From the NCBI RefSeq assembly GCF_900111905.1, contig NZ_FOKM01000008.1, positions 216,242-280,241 on the forward strand: DNA of 64,000 nt. Reading direction: 5' to 3'. Positions 18,306 to 28,686 of this stretch are shown here, in pieces. The position numbers and the translations under genes are program-made. The notes beneath the pieces were generated by a model. That model searched no databases, was not told where the DNA came from, and saw only the letters and a program-made list of their open reading frames with translations. Numbering within the stretch: position 1 is the first letter of the stretch; each line of letters opens with the position of its first letter. This DNA is from Rhizobium sp. NFR07 (lineage in GTDB: Bacteria > Pseudomonadota > Alphaproteobacteria > Rhizobiales > Rhizobiaceae).

Positions 18306-19386
18306 ACTCCAGAAGCGCGCCCAGGTCTCCACCCTGTTCTCGATCCTGTCGCCTTTGCTGGCGCTGGCGCTGACGCTGGTGGTCGGCGGCATCATGTTCT
18401 GGGCGCTCGGCAAGAGCCCGACCGGCGCCCTCTACACCTTCTTCGTCGAACCGCTTCTGGACGTGTGGTCGCTGCACGAACTGGTCATCAAGGCGGCACC
18501 GCTGATCCTGATCGCGGTCGGCCTCGCCATCTGTTACCGCTCGAACAACTGGAATATCGGCGCCGAAGGCCAGTTCACCATCGGCGCGATCACCGGCTCT
18601 ATCCTGCCCGTCCTCTATCCCGAATGGCATTCGCCGATGATCCTGCCGCTGATGCTCGTCATGGGCATGATCGGCGGCGCGCTTTACGCCGGCATCCCCG
18701 CCTTCCTAAAAATCCGCTGCAACACCAACGAGATCCTGACCAGCCTAATGCTGGTCTATATCGCCCAGCTGTTCCTCGATTGGCTGGTACGCGGTCCGTG
18801 GCGCGATCCCCAGGGCTACAATTTTCCACAGACCAAGAGTTTCCAGGTGGAGGCGGTTCTGCCGGAAGTCCTGGATTCCGGCCGCGCGCATATGGGCATC
18901 GTCTTCACGCTTCTCGCCGCGGTCCTGCTCTGGTTCATGATGCGCTTCATGCTCAAGGGGTTCCAGGTGTCCGTGCTCGGTCAGTCGGCGCGGGCAGGGC
19001 GGTTTGCCGGGTTCTCGGCGAAGAACATGGTCTGGTTCTCGATGCTGCTCTCCGGCGCGCTTGCCGGGCTTGCAGGAATCTCCGAAGTATCCGGCTCGAT
19101 CGGCCATCTGCAGCCGACGATTTCCCCTGGCTACGGCTTCACCGCGATCATCGTCGCCTTCCTCGGGCGCCTCAATCCGCTCGGCATCGTCGCCTCCGGC
19201 TTTGTGCTGGCGCTGACCTATCTGGGTGGCGAGGCCGCACAGCTGTCGATCGGCATTTCCGACAAGGTCAGCCGTGTCTTCCAGGGCCTGATCCTGTTCT
19301 TCGTTCTCTCCTGCGACACGCTGATCCACTACAGGATCCGGCTGATCTTCAATCCGTCGGCGGCAACCGCGGAGGCGAAAAACTGA
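18295..19386 (+). CDS. ABC importer permease 1 (BPD_transp_2 type)
   Basis: 363 residues, about nine to ten membrane helices, of the branched-chain/ribose/nucleoside permease family. Landmarks are ICYRSNNWNIGAEGQF and IRCNTNEILTSLMLVYI, both close to known guanosine-type permeases. The ATG at 18295 follows GGGGAGG and overlaps the ATPase stop; the gene ends on the base where permease 2 begins, so translation is probably coupled. Confidence 0.9.
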   Translation: MRLELQKRAQVSTLFSILSPLLALALTLVVGGIMFWALGKSPTGALYTFFVEPLLDVWSLHELVIKAAPLILIAVGLAICYRSNNWNIGAEGQFTIGAITGSILPVLYPEWHSPMILPLMLVMGMIGGALYAGIPAFLKIRCNTNEILTSLMLVYIAQLFLDWLVRGPWRDPQGYNFPQTKSFQVEAVLPEVLDSGRAHMGIVFTLLAAVLLWFMMRFMLKGFQVSVLGQSARAGRFAGFSAKNMVWFSMLLSGALAGLAGISEVSGSIGHLQPTISPGYGFTAIIVAFLGRLNPLGIVASGFVLALTYLGGEAAQLSIGISDKVSRVFQGLILFFVLSCDTLIHYRIRLIFNPSAATAEAKN

Positions 19387-20300
19387 TGTTCGAAGCCATC
19401 CTCCTGACAGTCATCACTGCATCGACGCCGCTTGTGATCGCTGCCCTCGGCGAACTCGTGGCCGAGCGCTCCGGCGTCCTCAATCTCGGCGTCGAAGGCA
19501 TGATGATCATGGGCGCGGTGTCGGCCTTTGCCGCGGCGCAGCTGACCGGCAGTCCCTATCTCGGCATTCTCGCGGGCATTGCCGGCGGCGCGCTCTTCTC
19601 GCTGCTGTTCGGCTTCCTGACGCTGACGCTTGTCGCCAATCAGGTTGCGACCGGTCTCGCCCTGACGATCCTCGGCCTCGGCCTTTCCGGCCAGCTAGGC
19701 GAGAGCTTCGTCGGCATGCCCGGAATCAAGCTGCAGCCGATCGTGATCCCGCTCCTGTCCGACATTCCGTTCTTCGGCCTTGTCCTGTTCGCCCAAGACT
19801 TGATCTTCTATCTGTCGGTCGCCCTGGTCATCGGCATCAGCTGGTTCCTGTTCAAAAGCCGGGCAGGACTGAAGCTCCGTGCCATCGGCGACAATCACGG
19901 CTCCGCCCATGCGCTCGGCATCAATGTCGTGCGCGTCCGCTATCTCGCGGTCCTGTTCGGCGGTGCCTGCGCGGGCCTGGCCGGTGCTCAGCTTTCGCTC
20001 GTCTACACGCCGCAATGGGTGGAGAATATGTCGGCCGGCCGCGGCTGGATCGCGCTGGCGCTCGTCGTTTTCGCCTCCTGGCGCCCCTGGCGGCTCCTGG
20101 CCGGCGGTTATCTCTTCGGCGCCGTCACCATCGGCCAGCTGCATGCGCAGGCCTTCGGCATCGGCGTGCCTTCCCAGCTCCTGTCTGCGCTGCCCTACGC
20201 GGCCACTATTGTCGTGCTGATTATCATTTCGCATAATCGACGCATGACGCTCATCAATACGCCGGCATCCCTCGGAAAACCGTTTGTCCCCGATCGGTGA
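19386..20300 (+). CDS. ABC importer permease 2 (BPD_transp_2 type)
   Basis: 304 residues, about eight to nine helices. It begins MFEAILLTVITASTPLVIAALGE and contains ERSGVLNLGVEGMMIMGA, the family sequence following helix 1, plus RAIGDNHGSAHALGINV in the cytoplasmic loop. The ATG shares a base with the stop of permease 1 (TGATG), so the open frame upstream of 19386 is not part of the gene. Confidence 0.92.
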   Translation: MFEAILLTVITASTPLVIAALGELVAERSGVLNLGVEGMMIMGAVSAFAAAQLTGSPYLGILAGIAGGALFSLLFGFLTLTLVANQVATGLALTILGLGLSGQLGESFVGMPGIKLQPIVIPLLSDIPFFGLVLFAQDLIFYLSVALVIGISWFLFKSRAGLKLRAIGDNHGSAHALGINVVRVRYLAVLFGGACAGLAGAQLSLVYTPQWVENMSAGRGWIALALVVFASWRPWRLLAGGYLFGAVTIGQLHAQAFGIGVPSQLLSALPYAATIVVLIIISHNRRMTLINTPASLGKPFVPDR

Positions 20301-20341
20301 CCGCGTTAACGTCAATGTCATACTCCATCAGAGGTTGGAAA

Positions 20342-21415
20342 ATGAAGAAACTGATTATTGCTCTCACTGCCACGGCTGCCGTGCTTGGCGGTTTTGCGAG
20401 CGGTGCGTCGGCCCAGGAAAAGAAGAAGGTCTGCTTCATCTATGTCGGCTCCAAGACCGACGGTGGCTGGACCCAGGCGCACGATATCGGCCGCCAGGCG
20501 CTGCAGAAGGCGCTGGATGACAAGATCGAGACCCCGTTCCTCGAAAGCGTTCCGGAAGGCCCGGATGCCGAGCGCGCCATCGAGCGCATGGCTCGCTCCG
20601 GCTGCGCCATGATCTACACCACCTCGTTCGGTTTCATGGACGCGACCGTGAAGGTTGCCGCGAAATTCCCGGACGTGAAGTTCGAGCATGCCACCGGTTT
20701 CAAGGCGGCTGAGAACCTCGCCACCTACAATTCGCGCTTCTACGAAGGCCGTTATATCCAGGGCCAGATCGCCGCGAAGATGTCGAAGAAGGGCCTCGCC
20801 GGCTACATCGCATCCTTCCCGATCCCGGAAGTGGTCATGGGCATCAATGCCTTCGAACTCGGCGCGAAGTCGATCAACCCCGATTTCAAGCTGAAGGTCG
20901 TATGGGCCAACACCTGGTTCGACCCGGGCAAGGAAGCCGACGCCGCCAAGGCGCTGGTTGACCAGGGCGTCGACATCCTGACCCAGCACACTGATACGAC
21001 GGCTCCGATGCAGGTAGCAGCCGAGCGCGGCATCTTCGCCTTCGGTCAGGCCTCCGACATGATCGCCGCTGGCCCGAAGACCCAGCTGACCGCCATCGTC
21101 GACACCTGGGGCGCCTATTACATCAAGCGCACCCAGGCCATGCTCGACGGCACCTGGAAGTCGGAGCAGATCTGGGACGGCCTCAAGGACGGCATCTTGA
21201 CCATGGCGCCCTACACCAACATGCCGGACGACGTGAAGGCGATGGCGGAGGAGACCGAAGCCAAGATCAAGTCGGGCGAACTGCATCCGTTCACCGGCCC
21301 GATCAACAAGCAGGACGGTTCGGCCTGGCTTGCTGCCGGTGAAAAGCCGGAAGACGGCGTTCTGCTCGGCATGAACTTCTACATCGAAGGCGTAGACGAC
21401 AAGCTGCCGCAGTAA
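20342..21415 (+). CDS. BMP-family substrate-binding protein
   Basis: 357 residues with a Sec signal peptide ([17 protein letters not shown]..., probable cleavage after GASA at about residue 24). The mature part matches the BMP/PnrA-like binding proteins that bind purine nucleosides: [20 protein letters not shown] near the start and [25 protein letters not shown]. There is no lipobox, so it should be a soluble periplasmic protein. It closes the importer operon, 41 nt after permease 2, and a terminator follows. Confidence 0.9.
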   Translation: MKKLIIALTATAAVLGGFASGASAQEKKKVCFIYVGSKTDGGWTQAHDIGRQALQKALDDKIETPFLESVPEGPDAERAIERMARSGCAMIYTTSFGFMDATVKVAAKFPDVKFEHATGFKAAENLATYNSRFYEGRYIQGQIAAKMSKKGLAGYIASFPIPEVVMGINAFELGAKSINPDFKLKVVWANTWFDPGKEADAAKALVDQGVDILTQHTDTTAPMQVAAERGIFAFGQASDMIAAGPKTQLTAIVDTWGAYYIKRTQAMLDGTWKSEQIWDGLKDGILTMAPYTNMPDDVKAMAEETEAKIKSGELHPFTGPINKQDGSAWLAAGEKPEDGVLLGMNFYIEGVDDKLPQ

Positions 21416-21495
21416 GGTTGAAGGCGCATGGAGCTGGCGATCAGTTCCGTGCGGACGAAACGTTGCGCGTGAAATACGATGGTCGCCGCACTCTC

Positions 21496-21612
21496 CCTCA
21501 TCCCTGTGCCTTTCACAGGGATCCAGCCAGCCCAAGTCTTTGGGCTGGAAAGACCTACCTCGACGCGCAGACGCGCGTCGGCTGGATTCCTGTGACAAGC
21601 ACAGGAATGAGG
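21496..21612. repeat. Palindromic interspersed repeat, copy 1
   Basis: The arms beginning CCTCATCCCTGTG (21496) and ending CACAGGAATGAGG (21612) pair over more than 30 nt with a few mismatches, around a GC-rich centre with smaller palindromes (GACGCGCAGACGCGCGTC). The same design and near-identical left arm occur at 34764-34896, so it is a mobile or formerly mobile noncoding repeat family. It fills much of the 353-nt gap between the importer and glmU. Confidence 0.75.
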
Positions 21613-21646
21613 ACGGTGGGTTTCGGCAAATCGCAGATCATTAAAG

Positions 21647-21672
21647 AAGGGCGTCCACAGACGCCCTTTTTG
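21647..21672 (+). terminator. Intrinsic terminator after importer operon
   Basis: AAGGGCGTC (21647-21655), loop CACA, GACGCCCTT (21660-21668), then TTTTTGC. A canonical stem plus T run about 230 nt after the binding-protein stop and before glmU. Confidence 0.88.
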
Positions 21673-21768
21673 CTTTTCAGCAATTTGTTTCCTGCCGATA
21701 CAAGCCGTTTATCGCCCTTCAGGAAACATGCTGATAAAGACCCAAGGATTGCCGAAGGAGATTCTCAG

Positions 21769-23127
21769 ATGAGCCGTTCCTGCCTTGCCGTCATTCTCGC
21801 TGCTGGCGACAGCACGCGGATGAAATCCTCCATGTCGAAAGTGCTGCATCCGGTCGCAGGTCGTCCGATGATCGCGCATGTCATGGCGGCGGTCGCATCG
21901 GCAGGCATGACGGATGCGGCGCTGGTCGTCGGCCGTGATGCCGAGAAGGTTGCCAATGCAGGCGCGATCGATGGGATCTCGGTGCGCAGCTTCCTGCAGA
22001 CCGAGCGTCTCGGCACGGGCCACGCGGTTCTCGCTGCCCGCGAGGCCATCGCCGACGGTTTCGACGACGTTCTTGTCGCTTACGGCGACGTACCGCTGAT
22101 TACGGCCATCCCCTTTGCCGCCGCGCGCCAAAAACTGGCTGAAGGCGCTGATGTCGTCGTCATCGGCTTTCATACCGACAAACCTACGGGTTACGGCCGT
22201 CTTCTGGTCGAAAATGGCGAGTTGGTCGCCATCCGCGAGGAGAAGGATGCGACCGATGAAGAGCGCAAGGTCACCTGGTGCAATAGCGGCCTGATGGCGA
22301 TCAACGGTCGCAAGGCACTGTCGTTGCTCGAAAAGATCGGCAATGCCAATGCCAAGGGCGAATATTATCTGACGGACCTCGTCGAGATCGCCCGCGCGGC
22401 CGGCGGCAAGGTCGTGGCCGTCGATGCGCCGGAAGCGGAACTCACCGGCTGCAACAACCGCGCCGAGCTCGCCTATATCGAAAAGCTCTGGCAGGAACGC
22501 CGCCGTCACGAACTGATGGTCTCGGGTGTCTCTATGATCGCCCCGGAAACCGTATTCCTCTCCTATGATACGCAGATCGGCCAGGATGCGCTGATCGAGC
22601 CGAATGTCGTCTTCGGCCCCGGCGTGACGATCGATGGCGGCGCCGTGATCCATGCCTTTTCCCATATAGAGGGCGCCCATGTCAGCGCCGGCGCGACCGT
22701 CGGTCCGTTTGCGCGGCTGCGTCCGGGCGCCGATCTCGCCGCAGGCTCCAAGGTCGGCAATTTCTGCGAGGTGAAGAACGGCAAGGTGGGCGAGGGCGCC
22801 AAGGTCAATCACCTGACCTATATCGGCGACGCGGTCATCGGTGCCCATGCCAATATCGGGGCAGGCACGATCACCTGCAATTACGATGGCGTGAACAAGC
22901 ACGAGACCTGGATCGGCGCCAACTCCTTCGTCGGCTCCAACTCCGCGCTCGTCGCCCCGGTATCGATTGGTGACGGAGCCTATATCGCCTCCGGAAGCGT
23001 CATCACCGAGGATGTGCCTGCAGATGCGCTGGCTTTCGGCCGCGCAAGGCAGGAAATCAAGCCTGAGCGCGCAACCGTGATTCGCGAGCGGGCTCTGGCG
23101 CTTAAGAAGTCCCGCAGCAAAACCTGA
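21769..23127 (+). CDS. glmU: Bifunctional GlcN-1-P acetyltransferase / GlcNAc-1-P uridyltransferase
   Basis: 452 residues. The N-terminal nucleotidyltransferase carries [25 protein letters not shown], a rhizobial form of the GmU G-x-G-T-R-M...KVLH loop, and GDVPLI. The C-terminal half is a left-handed beta-helix of hexapeptide repeats ([30 protein letters not shown]) with the acetyltransferase region [18 protein letters not shown]. It makes UDP-GlcNAc for peptidoglycan and lipid A. GAAGGAG lies about 8 nt before ATG 21769. glmS lies 3 kb downstream in the same direction. Confidence 0.96.
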   Translation: MSRSCLAVILAAGDSTRMKSSMSKVLHPVAGRPMIAHVMAAVASAGMTDAALVVGRDAEKVANAGAIDGISVRSFLQTERLGTGHAVLAAREAIADGFDDVLVAYGDVPLITAIPFAAARQKLAEGADVVVIGFHTDKPTGYGRLLVENGELVAIREEKDATDEERKVTWCNSGLMAINGRKALSLLEKIGNANAKGEYYLTDLVEIARAAGGKVVAVDAPEAELTGCNNRAELAYIEKLWQERRRHELMVSGVSMIAPETVFLSYDTQIGQDALIEPNVVFGPGVTIDGGAVIHAFSHIEGAHVSAGATVGPFARLRPGADLAAGSKVGNFCEVKNGKVGEGAKVNHLTYIGDAVIGAHANIGAGTITCNYDGVNKHETWIGANSFVGSNSALVAPVSIGDGAYIASGSVITEDVPADALAFGRARQEIKPERATVIRERALALKKSRSKT

Positions 23128-23508
23128 CATCGGAAGTCTTCACGGGATTGTGAAGTCGATGACCGAAGCCTCGGCTTTGGCATAGACCGCGCTCGCTCAT
23201 GTCATGGATCAACAGCGTCCGATCGCCGGTAGTAATTGATTTTCATCATTTTTCCGATCTTGAGACGATCGGTCGCACGTCCCGCCGAGGTGGTCGTCGG
23301 GTTGCGTGTTGCAATTAACATGATAAAAACAGTCATATTATTTGCCGATCCCTCAAATAATGGGGGTTTTCTCGTTGACTTGGTGTCTTTTTGGCGGCAA
23401 CTCCATGGCGGGTTTGTGTCTTTGCCTGTCAACCGGGCAAAACGGCGCAGTCTTCATCACCTATCGCAGGTGATGACATTCCTTCTCAATTTTCATGGGA
23501 GAATTTCC
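23128..23508. other. Intergenic region before glucose dehydrogenase, with an operator-like palindrome
   Basis: 381 nt with no convincing gene. Just after glmU is a weak hairpin (CTTCAC...GTGAAG). An 8-bp perfect inverted repeat, ATTATTTG (23337-23344) and CAAATAAT (23354-23361) with a 9-nt spacer, lies in an AT-rich tract and could be a regulator site. A TTGACT at about 23375 may be a -35 element, but I see no good -10. Confidence 0.4.
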
Positions 23509-25845
23509 TTGGCGGAGCTCACTTCCCACAAGCCGTTTAGATGGCTTGTGATTGCACTCGCCGTCGTCCTCGCTCTCTTCGGGGCGGTCTTTGTGGCCGG
23601 GGGCGGTTATCTGATTACTCTTGGCGGTTCGTGGTATTACCTGATCGCCGGCATCGCTTTGCTGGTTTCAGCTTTGCTTCTGTTCCGCGGTAGCGCGTCC
23701 GGCCTGGTCCTGTTCCTGGTGATCGGCGTCGCGACTGCGGTCTGGGGCGTGTACGAAGTCGGCTTCGCCTTCTGGGGCCTCGTGCCGCGTCTGGCACCCT
23801 TCGTTGCCATCGGCATCGTCGCGGCCCTGTTGCTGCCGGCCGTTGCCGGCGGCCGGGCCAAGGTTCCCGGTTTTGCGATCGCCGCCGTGCTGGTCGCCGT
23901 CTTCGGTTATGGCCTTTGGGGCGCATTCCAGCCGCAGGGCGTCCTTCGTCCGGAAGCGCCGGTCGCTGTAAAGCCCAACGCACAGCCGTCCGAGCAGGCT
24001 TCCAACTGGCAGTATTACGGTTACAGCCCGGCTGGTACGCGCTTTGCGCCCTATAACCAGATCACCGCGGAAAACGTCTCGAACCTCGAGGTTGCCTGGA
24101 CGTTCCGCACCGGCGAAGAACCGGTCAAGGGATCCGAGTTCCAGAACACCCCGACCCAGATCGGCGACAACGTCTATGTCTGCACGCCGCTCAACAAGGT
24201 CATCTCTCTCGACGCAACGACCGGCGAGGAAAAGTGGCGCTTTGATCCCAAGTCGAAGAGCAACACCTTCTGGAACCGTTGCCGCGGCGTTGGTTATTAT
24301 GAAAGCGCCGTCGTGCCGGAAGGCCAGCAGTGCCACGCTCGCCTGATCCTGACGACGATCGATGCGCAGATGATCGCGCTCGACGCCAATACCGGCGAGA
24401 CCTGCGCTCAGTTCGGCACGAATGGCGCGGCGAACCTGAAGGACGGCCTCGGCGACGTTCAGGAAACCTACTACTTCCCGACCTCGATGCCGACCGTGAC
24501 CAACGGTCTCGTCATCGTCGGCGGCTGGGTGCGTGACGGTCGCGACACCAATGAGCCGTCGGGCGTCATCCGTGCCTACAGCGCCGAAAACGGCGAACTG
24601 GCATGGGCATGGGATCTCGGCAACCCGGGCATCACAAAGCTGCCACCGGAAGGCGAAAGCTACACTCGCGGCACGCCGAACATGTGGTCGACGCCTGCCT
24701 TCGATCCTGAACTTGGCCTGATCTACCTGCCGATGGGCAACGCGACGCCGGACTTCTGGGCCGGTCACCGCAACGAAGCCGGCAACAAGTACGGCGCGTC
24801 GCTCGTCGCACTCGACATCGCGACGGGTCGCGAGCGCTGGCACTTCCAGTTCGTTCATCAGGACGTCTGGGACTACGACACCGCGTCTCAGCCGGCTCTC
24901 TATGACATGGCCGACGGTACGCCGGCAGTGGTTCAGACCACCAAGCAGGGCGACATCTACGTCCTCGACCGCCGCGACGGAAAGCCTATCAAAAAGGTCG
25001 AGGAACGCCCAGTCGAGCAGAGCCATCAGGAAGGCGACGTCATTGCTGCGACGCAGCCCTTCTCTGTCGAGATGCCGCATCTCGGTGGTGGCGTGCTGAC
25101 CGAAGCCGACATGTGGGGTGCAACCCCGTTCGATCAGCTGGCATGCCGCATCGCCTTCAAGAAGCTTCGCTATGAAGGCCGCTACACGCCGATGATCAAG
25201 GGCGAGCGCACGCTCATCTACCCGGGCTTCTACGGTGGCATGAACTGGGGCTCCATGGCGATCGACGAGAGCCGTGGCCTCGGCATCATCAACGACATCC
25301 GCATGCCGCAGCTCGCAGAACTGATCCTGCGCGAAGACGCATCGCCGGAAATGTCGGCCAACATGAGCCATGATGCCGGCGTTCATCCGCAGGAAGGCAC
25401 GCCGTTTGCCGCTCTCCGCGGCGGCTTCTACTCGCCGCTCGGCGTTCCGTGCCACATGCCGCCATGGGGTACGCTCTCGGCGGTTGACCTCGAAACTGGA
25501 AAGCTCGTCTGGCAGCGCCCGCTGGGCTCGGTAGAGGACAGCGTCCTGCCGAACGGCCTCAAGGTACCGCTCGGCATGCAGATCGGCATGCCGACGCTCG
25601 GTGGACCGCTGACCACGGCCGGTGGCCTGACCTTCTACGCTGGTACGCAGGACTTCTACCTGCGCGCCATCGACACCGCGACCGGTGACGAAGTGTGGAA
25701 GGGCCGTATGCCGATCGGCGCCCAGGCGACGCCCATGACCTACATGGGCAAGGACGGCAGCCAGTACGTCCTCATCGCTGCCGGTGGCGCTCGCCAGAGT
25801 CCGCAGCGCGGTGACTACGTGGTGGCCTACCGCCTCAAGAAGTAG
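23509..25845 (+). CDS. gcd: PQQ-dependent membrane glucose dehydrogenase
   Basis: About 778 residues. The first 140 hold five membrane helices, followed by a periplasmic eight-bladed PQQ propeller starting near NWQYYGYSPAGTRFAPYNQIT. It oxidises glucose to gluconolactone and passes electrons to ubiquinone; rhizobia often need external PQQ. Repeated propeller elements (NVYVCTPLNKVISLDATTGEEKW, LVALDIATGRERWHFQ, YVLDRRDGKP) are visible. Start is uncertain: TTG 23509 has GGGAGAA five nt upstream; ATG 23473 is the alternative, adding 12 residues. Confidence 0.9.
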   Translation: MAELTSHKPFRWLVIALAVVLALFGAVFVAGGGYLITLGGSWYYLIAGIALLVSALLLFRGSASGLVLFLVIGVATAVWGVYEVGFAFWGLVPRLAPFVAIGIVAALLLPAVAGGRAKVPGFAIAAVLVAVFGYGLWGAFQPQGVLRPEAPVAVKPNAQPSEQASNWQYYGYSPAGTRFAPYNQITAENVSNLEVAWTFRTGEEPVKGSEFQNTPTQIGDNVYVCTPLNKVISLDATTGEEKWRFDPKSKSNTFWNRCRGVGYYESAVVPEGQQCHARLILTTIDAQMIALDANTGETCAQFGTNGAANLKDGLGDVQETYYFPTSMPTVTNGLVIVGGWVRDGRDTNEPSGVIRAYSAENGELAWAWDLGNPGITKLPPEGESYTRGTPNMWSTPAFDPELGLIYLPMGNATPDFWAGHRNEAGNKYGASLVALDIATGRERWHFQFVHQDVWDYDTASQPALYDMADGTPAVVQTTKQGDIYVLDRRDGKPIKKVEERPVEQSHQEGDVIAATQPFSVEMPHLGGGVLTEADMWGATPFDQLACRIAFKKLRYEGRYTPMIKGERTLIYPGFYGGMNWGSMAIDESRGLGIINDIRMPQLAELILREDASPEMSANMSHDAGVHPQEGTPFAALRGGFYSPLGVPCHMPPWGTLSAVDLETGKLVWQRPLGSVEDSVLPNGLKVPLGMQIGMPTLGGPLTTAGGLTFYAGTQDFYLRAIDTATGDEVWKGRMPIGAQATPMTYMGKDGSQYVLIAAGGARQSPQRGDYVVAYRLKK

Positions 25846-25875
25846 CAGCCAGCCGTCGCCATTCGGTGACATTGA

Positions 25876-25903
25876 GGGGAGGCGGAGCGATCCGCCTCCC
25901 TTT
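25876..25903 (+). terminator. Terminator after gcd
   Basis: GGGAGGCGGA (25877-25886), loop GCGA, TCCGCCTCCC (25891-25900) then TTT. A ten-bp perfect stem 31 nt after the stop; the T run is short. Confidence 0.75.
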
Positions 25904-26055
25904 GCATTTGCGGTGTCTTGGCACACTGCAATGCGCGCAGAGGCCATTAAGGATTTCGCGTTACGGTTCGACATCGAAAGTGACCGCGCCAGTCATTGCA
26001 CGGATGATGCGATCGGCTAGGAATTCGCGGCGAAGCATCAAACAGAGAGGCCGAT

Positions 26056-27882
26056 ATGTGCGGGATTGTTGGGATTGTCGGTGTAGAGCCGGTAGCGTCG
26101 CGTCTGGTCGATGCGCTGCGGAGGCTCGAATACCGCGGTTATGATTCCGCCGGCGTCGCGACCATCCATGAAGGCAGGCTCGACCGCCGTCGTGCCGAAG
26201 GCAAGCTGTTCAACCTCGAAAAGAAGCTCGACGGCGAACCGCTGCCGGGCACGATCGGCATCGCCCACACCCGCTGGGCGACCCATGGCGTGCCGAACGA
26301 GACCAATGCCCACCCGCATTTCGTCGACGGCGTCGCCGTTGTTCACAACGGCATCATCGAGAATTTTTCCGAGCTGAAGGACGAGCTGATCGCCGAGGGC
26401 GCCGTCTTCACCAGCCAGACGGATACCGAAGTCGTCGCCCATCTGCTGGCGAAATACACCCGCGAGGGCAAGAACCACCGCGACGCGATGCTCGCCATGC
26501 TGAACCGCGTCTCGGGCGCCTATGCTCTGGTCGTCATGTTCGAGGACGAGCCTGGCACGATTCTGTCTGCCCGTTTCGGACCGCCGCTCGCCGTCGGCCA
26601 TGGCCAGGGCGAGATGTTTTTGGGCTCCGATGCCATCGCCCTGTCGCCCTTCACCAACGAGATCACCTATCTGGTCGATGGCGACTTCGCCATCATTACC
26701 CATGCCGGTCTCGAGGTGATGGACTACGACGGCCGCCCGGTCATCCGCAAAAGCCAGATTTCCCAAGCGGCCACCTTCATGGTCGACAAGGGTAACCACC
26801 GCCATTTCATGGAAAAGGAAATCTACGAGCAGCCGGAGATCATCTCCCATGCGCTCAGCCACTATGTCGATTTCGCCAGCCACACGGTGAAGCCGACCGA
26901 TACGGCGATCGATTTCTCCAAACTCTCCGGCCTCGCGATCTCCGCCTGCGGCACCGCCTATCTCGCTGGCCTCGTCGGCAAATACTGGTTCGAGCGCTAT
27001 GCCCGCCTTCCGGTCGAGATCGATGTAGCCTCCGAATTCCGCTACCGTGAACTGCCGCTGCAGCCGACCCAGGCCGCTCTGTTCATCTCCCAGTCCGGCG
27101 AGACGGCCGATACGCTCGCCTCGCTGCGCTATTGCAAGGACGAAGGCCTGAAGATCGGCGCCATCGTCAATGTCCGCGAATCGACCATCGCCCGCGAATC
27201 CGACGCCATCTTCCCGATCCTCGCCGGCCCCGAAATCGGCGTCGCCTCTACCAAGGCCTTCACCTGCCAGCTTGCGGTTCTGGCCTCGCTGTCGATCGCC
27301 GCCGGCCGTGCCCGTGGCACGGTAACCGAGGCCGACGAGAAGCAGATGGTGAAACATCTCGCCGAGATGCCGCGCATCATGAGCAAGGTGCTGAACGACA
27401 TCCAGCCCCAGATCGAGACCCTGTCGCGTGATCTTTCGCGTTTCAAGGATGTGCTCTATCTCGGCCGCGGCACCAGTTTCCCGCTCGCTATGGAAGGCGC
27501 ACTTAAGCTCAAGGAGATTTCCTACATCCACGCCGAAGGTTATGCCGCCGGCGAACTGAAACATGGTCCGATTGCGCTGATCGACGAACACATGCCCGTC
27601 ATCGTCATCGCCCCCCATGACCGGTTCTTCGAAAAGACCGTTTCGAACATGCAGGAAGTGGCCGCCCGCGGCGGCAAGATCATCTTCATCACAGACGAGA
27701 AGGGGGCGGCCGCCTCCAAGCTCGAAATCATGGCGACGATCACGCTTCCCAATGTCGACGAGATCATCGCGCCGATGATCTTTTCCTTGCCGATCCAGCT
27801 GCTTGCCTATCACACGGCAGTGTTCATGGGCACCGATGTCGACCAGCCGCGGAACCTCGCAAAGTCCGTCACCGTTGAGTGA
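26056..27882 (+). CDS. glmS: Glutamine-fructose-6-phosphate aminotransferase
   Basis: 608 residues. Cys2 of MCGIVGIVG is the glutaminase nucleophile (N-terminal amidotransferase about 2-220), followed by two SIS sugar-isomerase domains (SACGTAYLAG, ISQSGETADTLASLRY and the C-terminal YAAGELKHGPIALID). It makes glucosamine-6-phosphate, the first step of the route completed by GlmM and GlmU. No glmS ribozyme is seen upstream, as expected outside Gram-positives. Confidence 0.97.
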   Translation: MCGIVGIVGVEPVASRLVDALRRLEYRGYDSAGVATIHEGRLDRRRAEGKLFNLEKKLDGEPLPGTIGIAHTRWATHGVPNETNAHPHFVDGVAVVHNGIIENFSELKDELIAEGAVFTSQTDTEVVAHLLAKYTREGKNHRDAMLAMLNRVSGAYALVVMFEDEPGTILSARFGPPLAVGHGQGEMFLGSDAIALSPFTNEITYLVDGDFAIITHAGLEVMDYDGRPVIRKSQISQAATFMVDKGNHRHFMEKEIYEQPEIISHALSHYVDFASHTVKPTDTAIDFSKLSGLAISACGTAYLAGLVGKYWFERYARLPVEIDVASEFRYRELPLQPTQAALFISQSGETADTLASLRYCKDEGLKIGAIVNVRESTIARESDAIFPILAGPEIGVASTKAFTCQLAVLASLSIAAGRARGTVTEADEKQMVKHLAEMPRIMSKVLNDIQPQIETLSRDLSRFKDVLYLGRGTSFPLAMEGALKLKEISYIHAEGYAAGELKHGPIALIDEHMPVIVIAPHDRFFEKTVSNMQEVAARGGKIIFITDEKGAAASKLEIMATITLPNVDEIIAPMIFSLPIQLLAYHTAVFMGTDVDQPRNLAKSVTVE

Positions 27883-27883
27883 T

Positions 27884-27905
27884 AGGGCGCCCCTCCCGGC
27901 GCCCT
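27884..27905 (+). terminator. Hairpin after glmS
   Basis: AGGGCGCC (27884-27891) and GGCGCCCT (27898-27905) form an 8-bp stem directly after the glmS stop. It is followed by TTGCAT, a weak T region, so it may be leaky and allow reading into the DUF502 gene. Confidence 0.5.
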
Positions 27906-27978
27906 TGCATCGCAGCATCGCATCCGGCATTGTCGCAGCAATGAATGCGGCAATGCCAAGGCTTTACAGGGAAGTGAC

Positions 27979-28680
27979 ATGAGCGACAGCCCCGAGCGCA
28001 TTTCGATGGCCGGTCGGCTCAGGAACAATTTCCTCACCGGCCTGATCATCTGCGCACCTCTGGCCATCACCATCTGGCTGACCTTCACCTTCATCGACTG
28101 GGCCGACAGCTGGGTCACGCCCTATCTGCCGCAGCGCTATAACCCGCAATATTATTTCGACGTTACGATCCCGGGCACCGGTCTGCTGATCGCTGTGATG
28201 TTCATCACCATCATCGGCTTTCTGGGCAAGAACCTGATCGGCCGCTCGATCGTCAATTTCGGCGAGTCGATCCTGCACCGCATGCCGCTGGTGCGCACGA
28301 TCTACAGGAGCGTCAAGCAGATCCTCGAGACCGTGCTCAAGGAACAGTCGACCTCGTTCAAGAAATGCGGATTGGTGGAATTCCCGAGCCCGGGCATGTG
28401 GGCGCTGGTCTTCATTTCCGGCGACGCCCAGGGCGAGATTGCCGCGAAGCTGAATGCGGAGGGCGAGGAAATGATCGCCGTCTTCATGCCGCCGACACCA
28501 GTCCCGACCGCGGGCTTCCTGATGTTCGTGCCGAAGAGCAAGATCATCATGCTCGACATGACGCCCGAAGAGGGCGCCAAGCTGCTGATTTCCGGTGGTC
28601 TCATCGCGCCGGAATATAAGCCCAAAGTAGATCCGGTTCCTGTCCTTCCAGCACCGGCCGATCTCTCGCCGGTCAAGTAA
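27979..28680 (+). CDS. DUF502 membrane protein
   Basis: 233 residues with two membrane helices (about 18-38 and 65-85). The DUF502 landmarks are present: LITGLIICAPLAIT-like first helix, IPGTGLLIAVMFITIIGFLGKN, and PLVRTIYRSVKQILETV followed by FKKCGLVEFPSPGMWALVF. The function of the family is not known; a role in membrane or transporter traffic has been proposed for plant homologues (COV1). It is 97 nt after glmS and six nt from convergent recG. Confidence 0.85.
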   Translation: MSDSPERISMAGRLRNNFLTGLIICAPLAITIWLTFTFIDWADSWVTPYLPQRYNPQYYFDVTIPGTGLLIAVMFITIIGFLGKNLIGRSIVNFGESILHRMPLVRTIYRSVKQILETVLKEQSTSFKKCGLVEFPSPGMWALVFISGDAQGEIAAKLNAEGEEMIAVFMPPTPVPTAGFLMFVPKSKIIMLDMTPEEGAKLLISGGLIAPEYKPKVDPVPVLPAPADLSPVK

Positions 28681-28686
28681 TCCAAG

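Noticed and set aside
18465..19385. Long upstream extension of permease 2
   Set aside because: It lies out of frame over permease 1; the real start is ATG 19386, coupled to the permease 1 stop.
26038..27930. Long minus-strand open frame (630 codons) opposite glmS
   Set aside because: It mirrors a high-GC gene with strong third-position bias. No family resemblance, and glmS is unambiguous.
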